Assembly: GCA_002751075.1 (NCBI GenBank)
Contig: NAOQ01000571.1
Coordinates: forward strand, 5,606-39,032
From: Ichthyophonus hoferi
Lineage: Eukaryota; Opisthokonta; Ichthyosporea; Ichthyophonida; Ichthyophonidae
Direction: 5' to 3'
DNA: 33,427 bases
Program-made: the position numbers and the translations under genes
The notes under the pieces: generated by a model
Told to the model about the DNA's origin: nothing
The model's input: the letters and a program-made list of their open reading frames with translations, nothing else
Databases searched by the model: none
In this document: positions 11,251 to 22,369 of the stretch, in pieces
Position numbering within the stretch: the first letter of the stretch is position 1
Layout of the letters: every line of letters starts with the position of its first letter

Positions 11251-13138
11251 TAGCTTATGTTGTTTTTCTCAATAAACATAGCTGCCAAGTATTATTGTAC
11301 CAATTTAAATCAGAGACTGCCATCCCTATCTGGTGAGATCTATCAAGATGAAAGTATAGGTGAGCTTGCCCAATCATTGCACTTTTGATCTATCTAGACT
11401 ATCATCACACAGCTTTAGATAATCATGAACAACCCAAGTTGATCTAACTCTGAATGGGAGTATATTGTTCATATATATCTATCTATAGATGCGGGTAGAC
11501 ACAATAAGGAAACTTGATACATATTGTAATGTAATAACTTGAACAACTCGTGCTTAATGTTTTTATACCTAGACTAAGTGTTGGCACATGATTTATATGG
11601 CTCACAGCTAGCTTTTTCCTAAGGTACATGGGTACCAATTAGGTAGAGGGTTGTTTTTAAGTTATATACGGTTTTAGCAACCTTGCTCGAAAAATAATTG
11701 GACTATGAAGGGTTTATTCTGTAGTATTATTATCATATAATCTTTTCTCAAAGAATATCAATATGTTAAAATAGAATTAATAATAGTACTCCCCAGTTTG
11801 TACACTATACGTTACATAATCAATTTAAGAATTACCTCATAGGCTAATAAGTTCAGGCTAAGCCAATCATACCACTGCAGAATTTAGTGCACTCACCCAC
11901 CACCACCTCCAATTGGACAGTCAGTTCATCCCAAAATACATTTTTTCCAGTCAAGAGCCAATTAATATAAATGATAAATGGCTCTATGTTAGTCACATGA
12001 TACCTTCTACCTGCTGCTAGTTACCATATGCAAATCAGTATGTACTCATGCATATATATCCGCCTTAATAGCATCCACAGGCCATGCTTGGACCAAAACT
12101 GTAAAAATACAATTTGATAGCCACAAGGCTGTGTAAGAAATAGGCAACATCAATAAGGTCTATAGACGAGACTTAGAGATAGCACATCAAGTGTTAGGTT
12201 ACCAAGAACAGCCACTAGTGACAAAGACTAGACCCAGCAAGATCTTTGTGGAGAGATGATAGAACATGCCAAGACAAAGTACTGACAGGTTAGTTAAATT
12301 ATCCATTCTCTTTTTAATAATGTCAGGACTGCAGGCAAGCTCGTTTAACCAGGCGTGTCCAGTTCATAACACACTTGTCAAATCAGAGAGATTTAAACTT
12401 GGTACGATGCAGCAGAAACCATCATCTCTTCAACAATACTTATATGATAGACAACACATATGTAAATAGTACTTACACTAATAGCAATTCTATTTTACAT
12501 CTGAATACATTCTATAGATAGGTGCCAACTGCATGGAACGCCTCTCTTATGCATGCCCTCCCACTAGATAAACGTGCAATCAATACGCTAAATAATCATT
12601 TCAATATATCGGAGACCAAAGGAAGCAGTAATAAAGACTAGTATGTCAGGAACAGGAAGGATAACAAGCCTATAAAAACTGCATGTGGTCATATCCTCCA
12701 CCCTTAACACAGGGATCTGCACATAAGCGATCCAAAATGCACTTTAATTGACCAATCAACTGTCCATGTTGAAACCAAATTCGCCAGCGATTGCCTTCGT
12801 TGTTATGGGGAGGGAGTAGAATCACATTGGGCTCGACTATGTGGTCATAAAACCAGTTAGGACACAGATCTAAAAGTTACACCAATGGATAGGAGTGAGG
12901 GGGAACTTCCAGCGAGTAGATGGGAGACCAAAAGAAAAATAAATAGACAGAGAATGGCCTAGCTCTCTACAAGTAAAACATTGAGAGGAATCAATAAACA
13001 TGCATTCAAGAGGAGAATGTCATACAAAAGATAACAATACCCCGCATAATATGTATGCATTAAACCGACCAATAGAGCTATACAATGATCACCCAGCCCC
13101 AATAGAAATCCTTACCCTTTAGCTGCATTGATTCACCT
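11251..13138. other. Intergenic stretch, with a faint coding-like relic at about 12090-12470
   Basis: Most of this is AT-rich sequence without features. Around 12090-12470 the plus strand has protein-like pieces (DLEIAHQVLGYQEQPLVTKT, then a 67-codon frame at 12266-12469) that I cannot classify. They are probably a decayed element. The right end, about 12700-13138, is downstream of U1-70K and should hold its 3' UTR. The plus-strand bases TTTAAT at 12743-12748 give ATTAAA on the minus strand, a possible poly(A) signal about 390 nt past the stop codon. Confidence 0.35.
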
Positions 13139-16100
13139 TTAATACCTTCTCTCGCGCTCTCTATCCTTATCCCTATAGTCTCTATCTCTCTCTCTACCAC
13201 GATCGCGATCCTTATCACGGTAATCGCGATCTCTCCCTCTGTCTCTCCCTCGATCACGATCCCGCTCACGGTCTTTGTCCACGTCCTTGCTAACGTCATC
13301 ACTGGGCTTATCCACATCCCAATATGATCCTCGCCTATCGGTAGCTCTGTCTCTGGATGGTGCTGTATGACCCAATCCCTAGTCAGTACCCGCCAGGAAC
13401 CAATCACACCCAAGCCACTTATCAAGCCCATCTACACGTCTCCTACCATAACTATCACGGCGGTCTCTATCGCGGCGATCGTCCCGCCTCTCTTCCACAT
13501 CATTGGTGGGCCCATCACTTGGAACATTGCCTTGGGAGGCCTCCCGCCCACCATGCTTGATGTTGACGTCATCACCGCCCCGTCTAGTCAATCCTAGACC
13601 CCCTCCTACATAAGGCAGCCATGTGTGAGTAGGATGTGCAATGATTGGCCTACCGGGAACACTCTATCCCCCTCGGGCCATAATATAGTGAGTGTTAAGG
13701 ACACATTTTAGCATAGAATCTACTATCTCCTAGTCCTCTACCAGCCTGTATGCACTCAGTGAACCATATAGAACATATCAAGGACATTCTCACCCAACCC
13801 TCCCAGCGCACTCTTTAATCAGAGAGAGAGAGGGGGAATGTTATGTACCTAGGCGTCTAGGGAGCCAGCCCTTCACTGTACGGCCACGTTCTACATCCAC
13901 GAGAATGCGCCTGCCATCAATCTTCATACCTTCTGCATGTTTGTAGGCCACTGGAAGAGAGGACAGGTCAGTGATACGTACAAGGGGGAATGGTTGGTAA
14001 TAAAGGTAAGTATGTGCCATAAGTGCAGGCCAATACAGAGAGAGGAAGGAATAGCACTGTGGTAGATATATAAAAGGTCCTCAGTACTGGGATGTAGGCA
14101 CCTACTTCTCATGTCTCGTTCATGTTCAAACTCAACAAAGCCATAGCCTCTAGGTTTGCCATCCTCACCGTTCAGTACAGTCACCTGCCATTGCACTGTT
14201 AGTCTCTACCCCATCCTCCCTGCCACGCCTCCAATTACATATATACAGCCTGAACCATCTATGTATGCAAATGTATCCACCTTAACAATTGGTCCGTACT
14301 GCTCTAGGTTGCGACGCAGGCGCGATTCTGTAGTCTCAAAGCTCTGTAACATACCCATATATAGTCAGTGTGGCCACATCCTGGCTCCCTGCCCCTCTCA
14401 TAGTTCATGAGGATTCCTCCTCCCACCAAGCTCAAACGCTAAAATGGGTTCCAATTGAGTATGAATACCGATCACATACCATACCACTAGTTTGTCCCTA
14501 TAAACCTATAATAGACCACAAGTCTATTATCTAATCATTAGCCATTACCAAGTCGAAATCCCACCAGGAGCAAGTAGCTTATACCAGATATGATTGACCC
14601 TCTTGTACAATACTCATCACCATGGTGCGCTAGTAGCCAATAAAACCAAAGGTATTGCCTAATATAGTATGACCAGTAGTACATCATTGCCTATTCCTTC
14701 ATGAAGGATTACAACCTCTATAAACTATAAACTATAAACTATGCAATGATGTCAATCAAGGCCCCACTTCCATACCCCTCCCTTTACTCACCATGCGACC
14801 AACAAACAGGGTCTTGTATGGGTCAGTAGTCTTTTTCTCCGGGCTAGCTGTGGCATCCCCTATTGGCCCATTATAATATTAATGGATAAAGAGCACTTAT
14901 ACCCCCTGTATCCCCTCCCCTGCTCATCACTTGGTCATCTCCAATCACCCACAGGCCACACTAGCCTTCCAGTCCCATCCCTATCCTACTATCCCTTCTT
15001 CCCTCCTCACTCAAATGGTGAGTATAGAGGTATAATACTTACACGCTGCAATGGCTTGTTGTAGCTCAGCCGCGGCCCTTTCTTGACGCTCCAGGCGCTA
15101 TAATAGGGTATGGTCAGAACAATATAATCACCAGTGAGCCCACTTCCTGCCCTGCTAGCCATTAGATCACAGTAACTAGGGGTCTAATCATAGACCAAAC
15201 ATCACATAACCACCATCCTCCTACATATACATACAGTAACAACCTGGCGTGAATGAAGTTAAGGGAGGAAGGGAGGAGAGAGAAAGAGAGGGAGTAAAGG
15301 TCAACCAAGGCAAGGTAAAATCATTAAAAAATAAACGCACTTTTCGCTCATGGCGTTCATCAGGGGTCTCTCCAAAGGTGGGGGGAGGGGCATCCGCAGG
15401 GTCTTCTAGTAGGCTGGTATACTGCGCAATCCTACAAGCCCCCATCTTGACTTAGAGAAGAGAAGGGAGGGGGAGAGAGAGGGCTAATGACAGAGGTGAA
15501 GGTGATATACAGATATTCACATACATACACACAGATATATATAAGCAGTTGAGAGAGGGTGTGTGCTTGAAGATAAGGGCCTTATGTGGCAAGATAGATG
15601 AGAATAGGTAGGCTGCAGCCTATCCCACTCCACACGAGAGCTTAAGTGAAAAGGATGTTTACTAGGAAATGTGTATAATTTCCAGAGAGATGTGAAGTCC
15701 ACAACAAGTCACTTTATGATCCCGCCAGGGTGGACGTATTTCCAGGATTTTTTTTATGACATACTAATATACGTAACGTAGGAGTGCAAGAATGAGAGTT
15801 GGTGTAATCAACAAATGAAGCATTATTTTTGTATTTGGGCGTTTTTATATGCTCATATAATTGGTATGGGGAAAATAGGGGAATCATAGTTCTATTGGAG
15901 AGGAAGAGCAGGATATAGACGTACAAGCTACACACTGATGGACAACCAGTTAGAATAAGAGAGAAACATATGGGCTTGCGTCAAGAGGTAAAAAAAGAAT
16001 CAACATAATTGACTCCATACAGTCTTCCATAACAAAGGACCGTAGACAACACATCAGCTCTTGATAATTATTAGCCTACCCTGTATAAGCAGGATATTTC

Positions 16101-16195
16101 TTCTCATAAGGAAGCAGGTCCAAGGGGGGTGCGTATTCAAGGGGAGCCCTCTCCTTAAACAACACCAACAGGCTAGGGGGTAGCCAGGCACTCAT
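13139..16195 (-). CDS. SNRNP70: U1 small nuclear ribonucleoprotein 70 kDa (U1-70K), 9 coding exons
   Basis: This is a core protein of the U1 snRNP. It binds stem-loop I of U1 snRNA through its RRM, helps define 5' splice sites and acts in the nucleus. Coding exons on the minus strand are 16195-16080, 15431-15341, 15097-15043, 14859-14792, 14343-14281, 14184-14106, 13950-13849, 13605-13436 and 13378-13139. All join in phase at GT-AG sites to give 327 aa (human is about 437). Residues 1-69 match the family N-terminus ([24 protein letters not shown]). W88 and the linker lead to the RRM (about 103-182), with RNP2 LFVGRM (105-110) and RNP1 RGYGFVEF (143-150). Next come [16 protein letters not shown] and the LPRRLGGGLG hallmark (187-196). 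The tail (about 230-327) is Arg/Asp/Glu repeats with few Ser-Arg dipeptides. The start is the only ATG in frame with the conserved N-terminus. Oddities are a weak GTGGAT donor inside the RRM and a 57-nt last intron, whose exact ends are the least certain. Confidence 0.95.
13379..13435 (-). other. 57-nt last intron of U1-70K
   Basis: The donor GTAGAT (13435 leftward) and the acceptor ACTAG before 13378 keep the frame from GRRR into GLGHTAPS. Retention adds 17 codons and then a stop. The acceptor lacks a good pyrimidine tract, and a TACTGAC branch-like sequence sits too close to it. A neighbouring acceptor could be the real one. Confidence 0.6.
14718..14741. repeat. TATAAAC x3 tandem repeat in a U1-70K intron
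   Basis: Three near-perfect 7-bp units (CTATAAA) lie in the intron between exons 4 and 5. They are too short to suggest a function. Confidence 0.8.
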
Positions 16196-17083
16196 GGTGA
16201 CGACTGCCTAAGTACTACAGTGATTATCACCAGAAAGTTCCACGCCTATAGGGCTCGGGTAAGGTGGATTATTAAGAAATAAGTATAGATATAATAATAG
16301 CCTATAGGACATGCATGTGGCATAACCAGCTTTATTTTTGTTTGTCGCCTGTCATTTGCCACAGCTCGCTAACAGCCCGCTGGTACCATCCATATCGGGT
16401 TGGCTTGTCAATTTGGCTCGAAATATTATCGAGTCGGGTTAATTAATACTAAAATAGGATTGACTTATTATCATATAGAGTGACTTGCATGAAGCGATTG
16501 GAGTTCCCAATTTAGTAATTAATTTTAAATGGCGGCAGGATGGCGGACTACGTTGCACCTATAGCTATTATTAATAAGATGTATTACGTATTAAGCAAAA
16601 ACAATTACTTTTTTAAATAAAAAATTAATAACCCAAAGCTATGCATAGTTGTGATTTTCATTTTTATATATAAAAATATAAAGACATAAATTTATTATTC
16701 ATATTTTAAGATAACCATATTTTTAAGCCAATGAAAATGTGCCTGAAGAGTGGCGGTTAGAAAATATATATAGAAAACTATTGGCCATCTAGCACCAATC
16801 AACAGTGACTTCTCCCTAGTCTTGGCAGACTTAAATATTTTAAGTATTTTAATATTTAGGTTTTACCTCTGAGCATGGTTTCTAAGCATCACATATTATT
16901 ATTATATGTATTTTTTCATTTTTTTACAATTATATATAATTAAAGTAAACTACCACAATATTGAGTTTTCTAAATTATAATTTTGTTAAAACAAATCTAG
17001 ATAAACTGGATGCATTTGACTCTTGAAAATCCATTAGTCTATTGGACCCCACTTCGTTTAGTAGTGAGACAACTAACGTGATC

Positions 17084-17099
17084 CGTCATTTTGACGTGT
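17084..17099. promoter_or_regulatory. Inverted CRE half-sites
   Basis: CGTCA, three T, then TGACG form a perfect inverted pair of CREB/ATF half-sites at 17084-17096, continuing as TGACGTGT to 17099. It lies about 770 bp upstream of the CREB-like start codon, so autoregulation is possible. The 3-base spacer differs from the contiguous CRE. Confidence 0.4.
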
Positions 17100-17135
17100 T
17101 CCCATTCTCAACCATCAGATTTTCCTACGTAGTTT

Positions 17136-17143
17136 TGACGTAA
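17136..17143 (+). promoter_or_regulatory. CRE-variant TGACGTAA
   Basis: A 7 of 8 match to the palindromic CRE lies 40 bp from the inverted half-sites and about 720 bp upstream of the CREB-like start codon. The clustering raises its plausibility, but an isolated octamer is weak evidence. Confidence 0.4.
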
Positions 17144-17863
17144 CATGCGCTTTGAAGCCAAGGTAGGACTAGGATTGTTTAGCCTGCTAGGCTGGCCCCT
17201 CGTTGGCCTGTGCAAAGAAGCATCGGGTCATTATTTTAAATAAGCGCCAGTGGTGTTGTTACAAAGTGTTATGGCTTTTTTTTTTTCCTCTTCAAAATGG
17301 CGTTTTATATTCATTGTCTTCATGTGAGCGACAAGTAATGTTATCTACGTCCTAGCTTTTAATAGTCCTTAATGACTTTACCTTGACAGCCCAGGGCCAA
17401 ACCATTCTTGCCAAGGAAGTACTATTTGATAAGAGCGCTGTAATGTAATTTTATACGCTTAAAAAGGTCAAAGAGTTTTTTTTGCGAACACACGGTTCAT
17501 CTTTATTTTGTTCTTTTATATTTAATCTGGTATAAATTTTTTCTCCAATTTACTGCTTTGTATTGGTATTGGATACATATGTAAGTATGTTTTTCCCACT
17601 TCCAGTGAGCTGGACGAGCAATCATTCTTTGCCACAGGCTTTCTTTTTTTATTCTTACTTAAAGATAAAGTTGATCTATAGCAATTATTAATGTTGGCTG
17701 GTTGCGAAAATTTACAGACCTTCTTTAACCAGATTTTGCATTTCTAATATAATTTTCTGCCCCATGCTACAGGTGTACCAGTACTATAAAGAATAAGATT
17801 TTAAACACATTGTATATCTTATGTTTTAGTGGATTAAGCTGGCCGTCATACACATAGCACACC

Positions 17864-18714
17864 ATGGACCCACAAATTTCCTATCCTACAGTTCCTAGCC
17901 CACCGCCTCAACCGATGACTGTAGTGTCGGTAAGTAAGGCATTAAATGAACCTTGCACTACGGTGTGGATGTGTGGGTTAGTGTCTTGACAGACCATCCT
18001 CTGAGCATTTTTTTTGGTTTGTTACGTCTACTAAGACCAAAAAGGTTGTGTGGTAAATAGGCCATTTTCAAATTCCTCATACTTGTCCACCCTGCACAGT
18101 TACCCCCACCTATACCTGCCATATCTGGAAATGACCCACATATTGGTGTCTCACTACAGTTTCAGAACCAATTTAATAGTGTAAGTCAAGGGAATGGTAT
18201 GTCAGGGGGTATGTTCCAGTCGCCTTGTGTTGGCAGTCCTGGAAGCTCTCCGGTAAAAGAAGAGATTCTAGCTTGTAAGCGTGAGCGTCGCCTAGAGAAG
18301 AATAGAGAGGCCGCACGAATGTGCCGGAAAAAGAAAAAAGTAGGTCCAGGTTGGTTTTATTGGGATAAAGTTATACATTAGTATGATGGTGAGGGGTTGG
18401 TGTCTAATAGTATGGGCGGTGTTGATGTTTTGTCACTGTCTAATATTGATTAGTTTTCTATTGTATGTGTAACTGGAGGAGAGGGAAGGTGTAAAGACTA
18501 ATGGTCCTGCGGTGTACAGGAATATGTCAAGTGTCTAGAGGATAGGGTGAGGTTACTAGAGCAACAGAACCTTGCCCTCATCACCGAACTGAAGAAACTA
18601 AAGACGCTAGTTGCCCCACCGCCACCCTTGGCCCATCCACCCCCAACTCCCATCACTACTAGCAATTCTGCAGAATCTAGAGGGCCTGCCAGTGCCTTGT
18701 ATCAGGTCATATAG
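17864..18714 (+). CDS. CREB/ATF-like bZIP transcription factor lacking a visible KID, 3 coding exons
   Basis: This is a nuclear DNA-binding protein expected to dimerise and bind CRE (TGACGTCA) sites. Coding exons 17864-17929, 18100-18339 and 18520-18714 are all phase 0 with GT-AG introns and give 166 aa. The start has a good context (ACACCATGG). Residues 1-80 are Pro/Gln/Ser-rich. The basic region is 82-102, with the signature NREAARMCR (90-98), continuing into EYVKCLEDRV as in CREB1/CREM/ATF1. Zipper leucines are 108, 115, 122 and 129, with the polar N119 between. The tail (134-166) is Pro-rich. Human CREB1 is about 340 aa. The phosphorylated kinase-inducible domain (RRPSY) and Q-rich activation domains are not seen here or in the upstream sequence. 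The product therefore resembles the short ICER-type repressors in layout. Exon 2 contains a second, stronger, in-frame donor at 18181. Retention of intron 2 would end the protein at 18381, right after the basic region. Confidence 0.93.
18181..18186 (+). promoter_or_regulatory. Alternative in-frame 5' splice site inside bZIP exon 2
   Basis: AGT followed by GTAAGT is a perfect extended donor after codon 49, in phase 0. Joined to the exon-3 acceptor (18519/18520) it deletes 159 nt, codons 50-102, which covers the whole basic region. EYVK and the zipper stay in frame. The donor used for the full-length form is the weaker AAAAAA/GTAGGT at 18340. Use of this alternative site is inferred, not shown. 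Confidence 0.5.
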
Positions 18715-18808
18715 AGGCCCTAGGTGATAAAAGTCCTTATAATGCAATATCTTTACATTCTGTCATGTATGCTCTATCATATTGTATGACTTGAGATCTT
18801 TGAATATA

Positions 18809-18814
18809 AATAAA
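18809..18814 (+). terminator. Poly(A) signal of the CREB-like gene
   Basis: AATAAA lies 95 nt after the stop codon at 18714, in an AT-rich context, and is a plausible end of the transcript. Confidence 0.6.
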
Positions 18815-21800
18815 TATTTTAATGTATTGACTTGATCCTGACGATAGTGTCAAGGGGATGCATTGAATTGCTTTTAGACCGGTCAATGGGGCGAAACTAT
18901 AACATTTCTTATATACATCTATAACTATGCCCACATTTAGTCTAGTTTATTTGGGTGCATATCCGAGAGTTAATGTACAATAGTTAGTATATCGATTGAT
19001 CTCCGTGTAATTGGATATTATTACACAGTCCCAGTATAATTTGTAGTTGAACTCCCTTTATATTTAAATAAGGCTGTGTTGGTAAACGAAGTAGCAAAGG
19101 TGCATCTAAATGTCATCTTGACCAAGACATATTCTATCTGTTTAATTTTCAAATTCATTTGCCAATGGGGCACTGGTTTCTTTCTTCATTCCCTTCCATT
19201 TTTATACACCTCTCTAACTTGAGCCCTGCCTTTCAAATTTGAGACTGCTCTAGTTGATCTGTGCATACCCTGGCATATTGTGTTGCCTGTGTATGCAGTA
19301 TATACACAAGAATATGTTATAAATAGGTTTCTGTGTTGCTACAACCGAGTATGAGTTGACACGAAAATCAAACTAGGAAGTGTATCTATTTTGAAGAATG
19401 TTTTCTAGTGGATTTATTACTACGCATTAGTTATTCTATAGTATATCTTACACAAAATTTACGGTGAGAGTGGATTTGTTAAATATGGACAAACTTAAGG
19501 CCGTGCTAAAGAATTCACAGCTAGTATTTTCCATTCATGGTTAGTCTGAGAGTACAGTGTCTACATTTCGATTTTCTATACTATACACTGGACCACTGTA
19601 TGTGTATTTTCCAGTAGGAACTGCATTTCAATGCAGCATACTTTAAAACAAAAAGAAAAGCAAACAAGATGTTAAAAGTCAATCTCTGATAGCTGGCTAT
19701 GTTCTTGATTGTTCCTGTGTTATGTCACTGTTTCTCACACTTTGTGTTCTTTTTTTTCACTTATGGATGTAAAGGCTCTGAGATGGGATTATCCACTGTT
19801 CTATTTAGCAACTAAATTGCAACCTCAAAAACCCGCCCTGTTAATAATTAGGTTTATTTATACTTATTAAGGAAGAGCTTATTCTTACATTGCTTATTGC
19901 CTATATACTGTGACCCAGCTACCATTCAGAGATCACTGTATCTTGCCTTTAGGCGGTTTATTGATGTTGCTTACTACATATACCAATGATAGTGATTGTA
20001 TTTACAGTCATGGGTCATGTATTTAGTTCATGCTGCAGCTAGATATGTAAATAACAAGCGAAAGCTTGAGACAGCTGTTCATTAGTACCTCTAGTTAAGT
20101 TATTGGTTTTAATACATGGACACAATAGGTTAGACTTTAGTTATAAATTGATAAATTTCTGTTCTTACTAATTTATACTTGAAACCACTTATGATAGGAA
20201 AAAGGTATTAGAGTTCTACACTCACTTCATGCACCACTGATATGTATGTACTATACTGGTCTTTTCAGAACTTACAAACTACAATGGTAGCAAATGATGC
20301 TAGCTCAGTATCTCAAGTCATCAGTTAGTAGAGTATACTTTGCTAAAGGCATTGTGTTGCTTTGAACTAGTAAATTATAATTGTTGCTTTTATTTGTCCT
20401 ATAAAACACATTATAGAGATTAAATGTTATTGAGAATATGACTAGTATCTGTTGTATTGAGTTCTATCAGGCCGTAATTGTCAGGCAAAGGGCAGGCTAT
20501 AGCTCTAGCTAGCTGCTCTTGAATATCCCTCTGTTGATCAATGGATATAGAAGCTTTTCTTACTTGGTGATATATTGTATGGGTTGTATATGCAATAGCT
20601 GTAATCTAATCGTGGCTGATATAGTTATGGTATTATTAATATCAGAAGAATCAACACTAGACTCAACTAGTTGGCCTCAAAGTATCTGGATTATCTGTTT
20701 CAAGTTCTTTGGCAACTATAGACACAATAGGAAATAGACACAAAGTACATAAATTGAGCTGCAGATATGGACCACTGAGAACAATAATTTATTGTTAGCT
20801 GTTTTTGTTCTTTTTAAACTTTCCCAACCCGCATAACTGCATGCACTAACCTAAATAAGACCAATCATAAATATTCTAATTGGCTAATAAAATTCTTAAA
20901 AGATTACAGAGGCCCACTAGGATTGTCTGATCTTATCTCGATAATCTTATACTATTGTGTCCTTATTTGGATTGCTCGGTCTTGTAACATAAAGGAATAA
21001 GCTGTAACAGAAAAAGGCATCAAACGCATTGGTTCCAACAAATATTATTTATACTCCCTTAATCAGTAATGGTAATACATAACGAGATTCCCATTTAGTA
21101 TATATATTTATTAAAAGACAATCAGTTACATAATTTTCTCTACTTACTGGCATGTCATGAAGTCCATACCAATAATTTTAATCAATTTACCATATAAATC
21201 TGTTCAATAATCAAAAAATATTGTACTTATATATTGGAAATATAAATTTTTAATAAATTTATAAACAATTAATGTGAGTTTGGGTTACTAATGTGTACTT
21301 ACACCTGTATACTTGTTTTCAGATATCATTATTTTAAAACTATATTTTCTAATTCAGTCAGTCAATTATATTTTCTAGTTTGAATCTATTTAGTGGTCTT
21401 TAATTTTGTAGACACCTTATAATTCGGATAAATTAACTTTTCTACTCTACTTTACAACTATGCCGGTGTAAGCGCCAAATAATGCCAACAATTGGTGCCT
21501 TACTTATATCTCATTATTTGTATTCCATGTAATAAATATGCGAACTGTCTTGCAATAAACTAGACTGTTGGCTAACTACTTTATCTTTTCTTGGTTTATT
21601 GTGATCTATAAATTTGACTAGATTGAAAATACATATGTAATAAATCAAACTTTTACAGCTTTTCAGAGAACCTTAAACAATGCTTTTTAATTAACCTTTT
21701 GAACAAGTTAACGTTTCAAATATTAGATATCTGGTCTTTGCTCATCTGTTGTATTATTACTACTTGCTTCCATGATCATTACTTGGTATGTACTCATAGC

Positions 21801-22369
21801 CACTAGTTATAAAATTGTACCATGACTGATTGGCAATAACATACCAATAGTATAATGGATTCAAAGGGAATGAACCATTATTCAAGATTGCCAACGTAAA
21901 TATTGAAGATAATATCATGAATGTATTGCTTGCTATTCGGTAATTTGTGATTACCTACATAATCAAATGACATACCTTAACAAAGAAGACCACATATATA
22001 TATATGTTTATAACTGATTAGCAGAGTGAGTGCCTAAATATTATCTATTTGCTTTTACATTGCAGACTATTTCGGTAAGACGTAATCACTTAGCTCAGAC
22101 CATTCAAGGCGTCCAATACAATTAAATAGGGTTCACTTGATATTTCAATGAAACTATGCAAAATAAACTTAATCAATTCTAACTAACTAACTAACTAACC
22201 TTATCTGATGATTCCGGCACATATTGCTTACCTGGCTAGAACTATATCATTACAAGTAGGAGTATAATTATACCTTCACTGGGTTTGATCGTTACTTAAA
22301 AGGCTTACAGATTAATGCAGAATTGACTTGCAATGGCAATCACTATTTTAATCCTCAGATATCGCTTAG
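18815..22369. other. Intergenic stretch without recognisable genes
   Basis: This is about 3.5 kb of AT-rich DNA between the CREB-like gene and the DRG2 upstream region. I found no frame with protein-like composition, no splice-bounded exon, no transposon protein and no RNA gene. The 72-codon frame at 20519-20737 looks like chance. An AACT microsatellite is present at 22179-22199. Confidence 0.5.
22179..22199. repeat. (AACT)n microsatellite
   Basis: About five tandem AACT units lie roughly 450 bp upstream of the DRG2 start codon. Confidence 0.9.

Larger units (their letters stand above)
16196..17863. promoter_or_regulatory. Shared upstream region of divergent U1-70K and CREB-like genes
   Basis: This 1.67 kb lies between the two start codons and holds no open frame of note. 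It must contain both promoters. Visible elements are two ATGGCGG motifs (16529-16535 and 16540-16546), which resemble YY1 sites, and AAAATGGCG near 17295. CRE-like sequences lie at 17084-17099 and 17136-17143. A consensus donor GTAAGTAT at 17581 with a TTTTAG acceptor ending at 17829 could frame a 249-nt intron in the 5' UTR of the CREB-like gene. An AT-rich block (about 16560-17000) separates the two sides. The transcription starts cannot be placed. Confidence 0.55.

Noticed and set aside
13563-13570. Second perfect TGACGTCA
   Set aside because: It lies inside U1-70K exon 8 and encodes the conserved DDVN residues, so coding constraint explains it.
13357-13597. Two overlapping plus-strand frames of 67 and 76 codons
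   Set aside because: They are antisense to exons 8-9 of U1-70K, whose minus-strand frame is clearly the conserved one.
18365-18455. Possible C/D-box snoRNA in the CREB-like intron 2
   Set aside because: A TATGATGG near-match to the C box is present, but no D box or closing stem.
20519-20737. 72-codon frame in the CREB-DRG2 intergenic region
   Set aside because: The composition follows AT-rich DNA, there are no neighbouring exons and nothing is recognisable.
20840-20995. Possible MITE with AAGACC/GGTCTT ends
   Set aside because: The inverted ends match only about 6 bases and no target-site duplication is visible.
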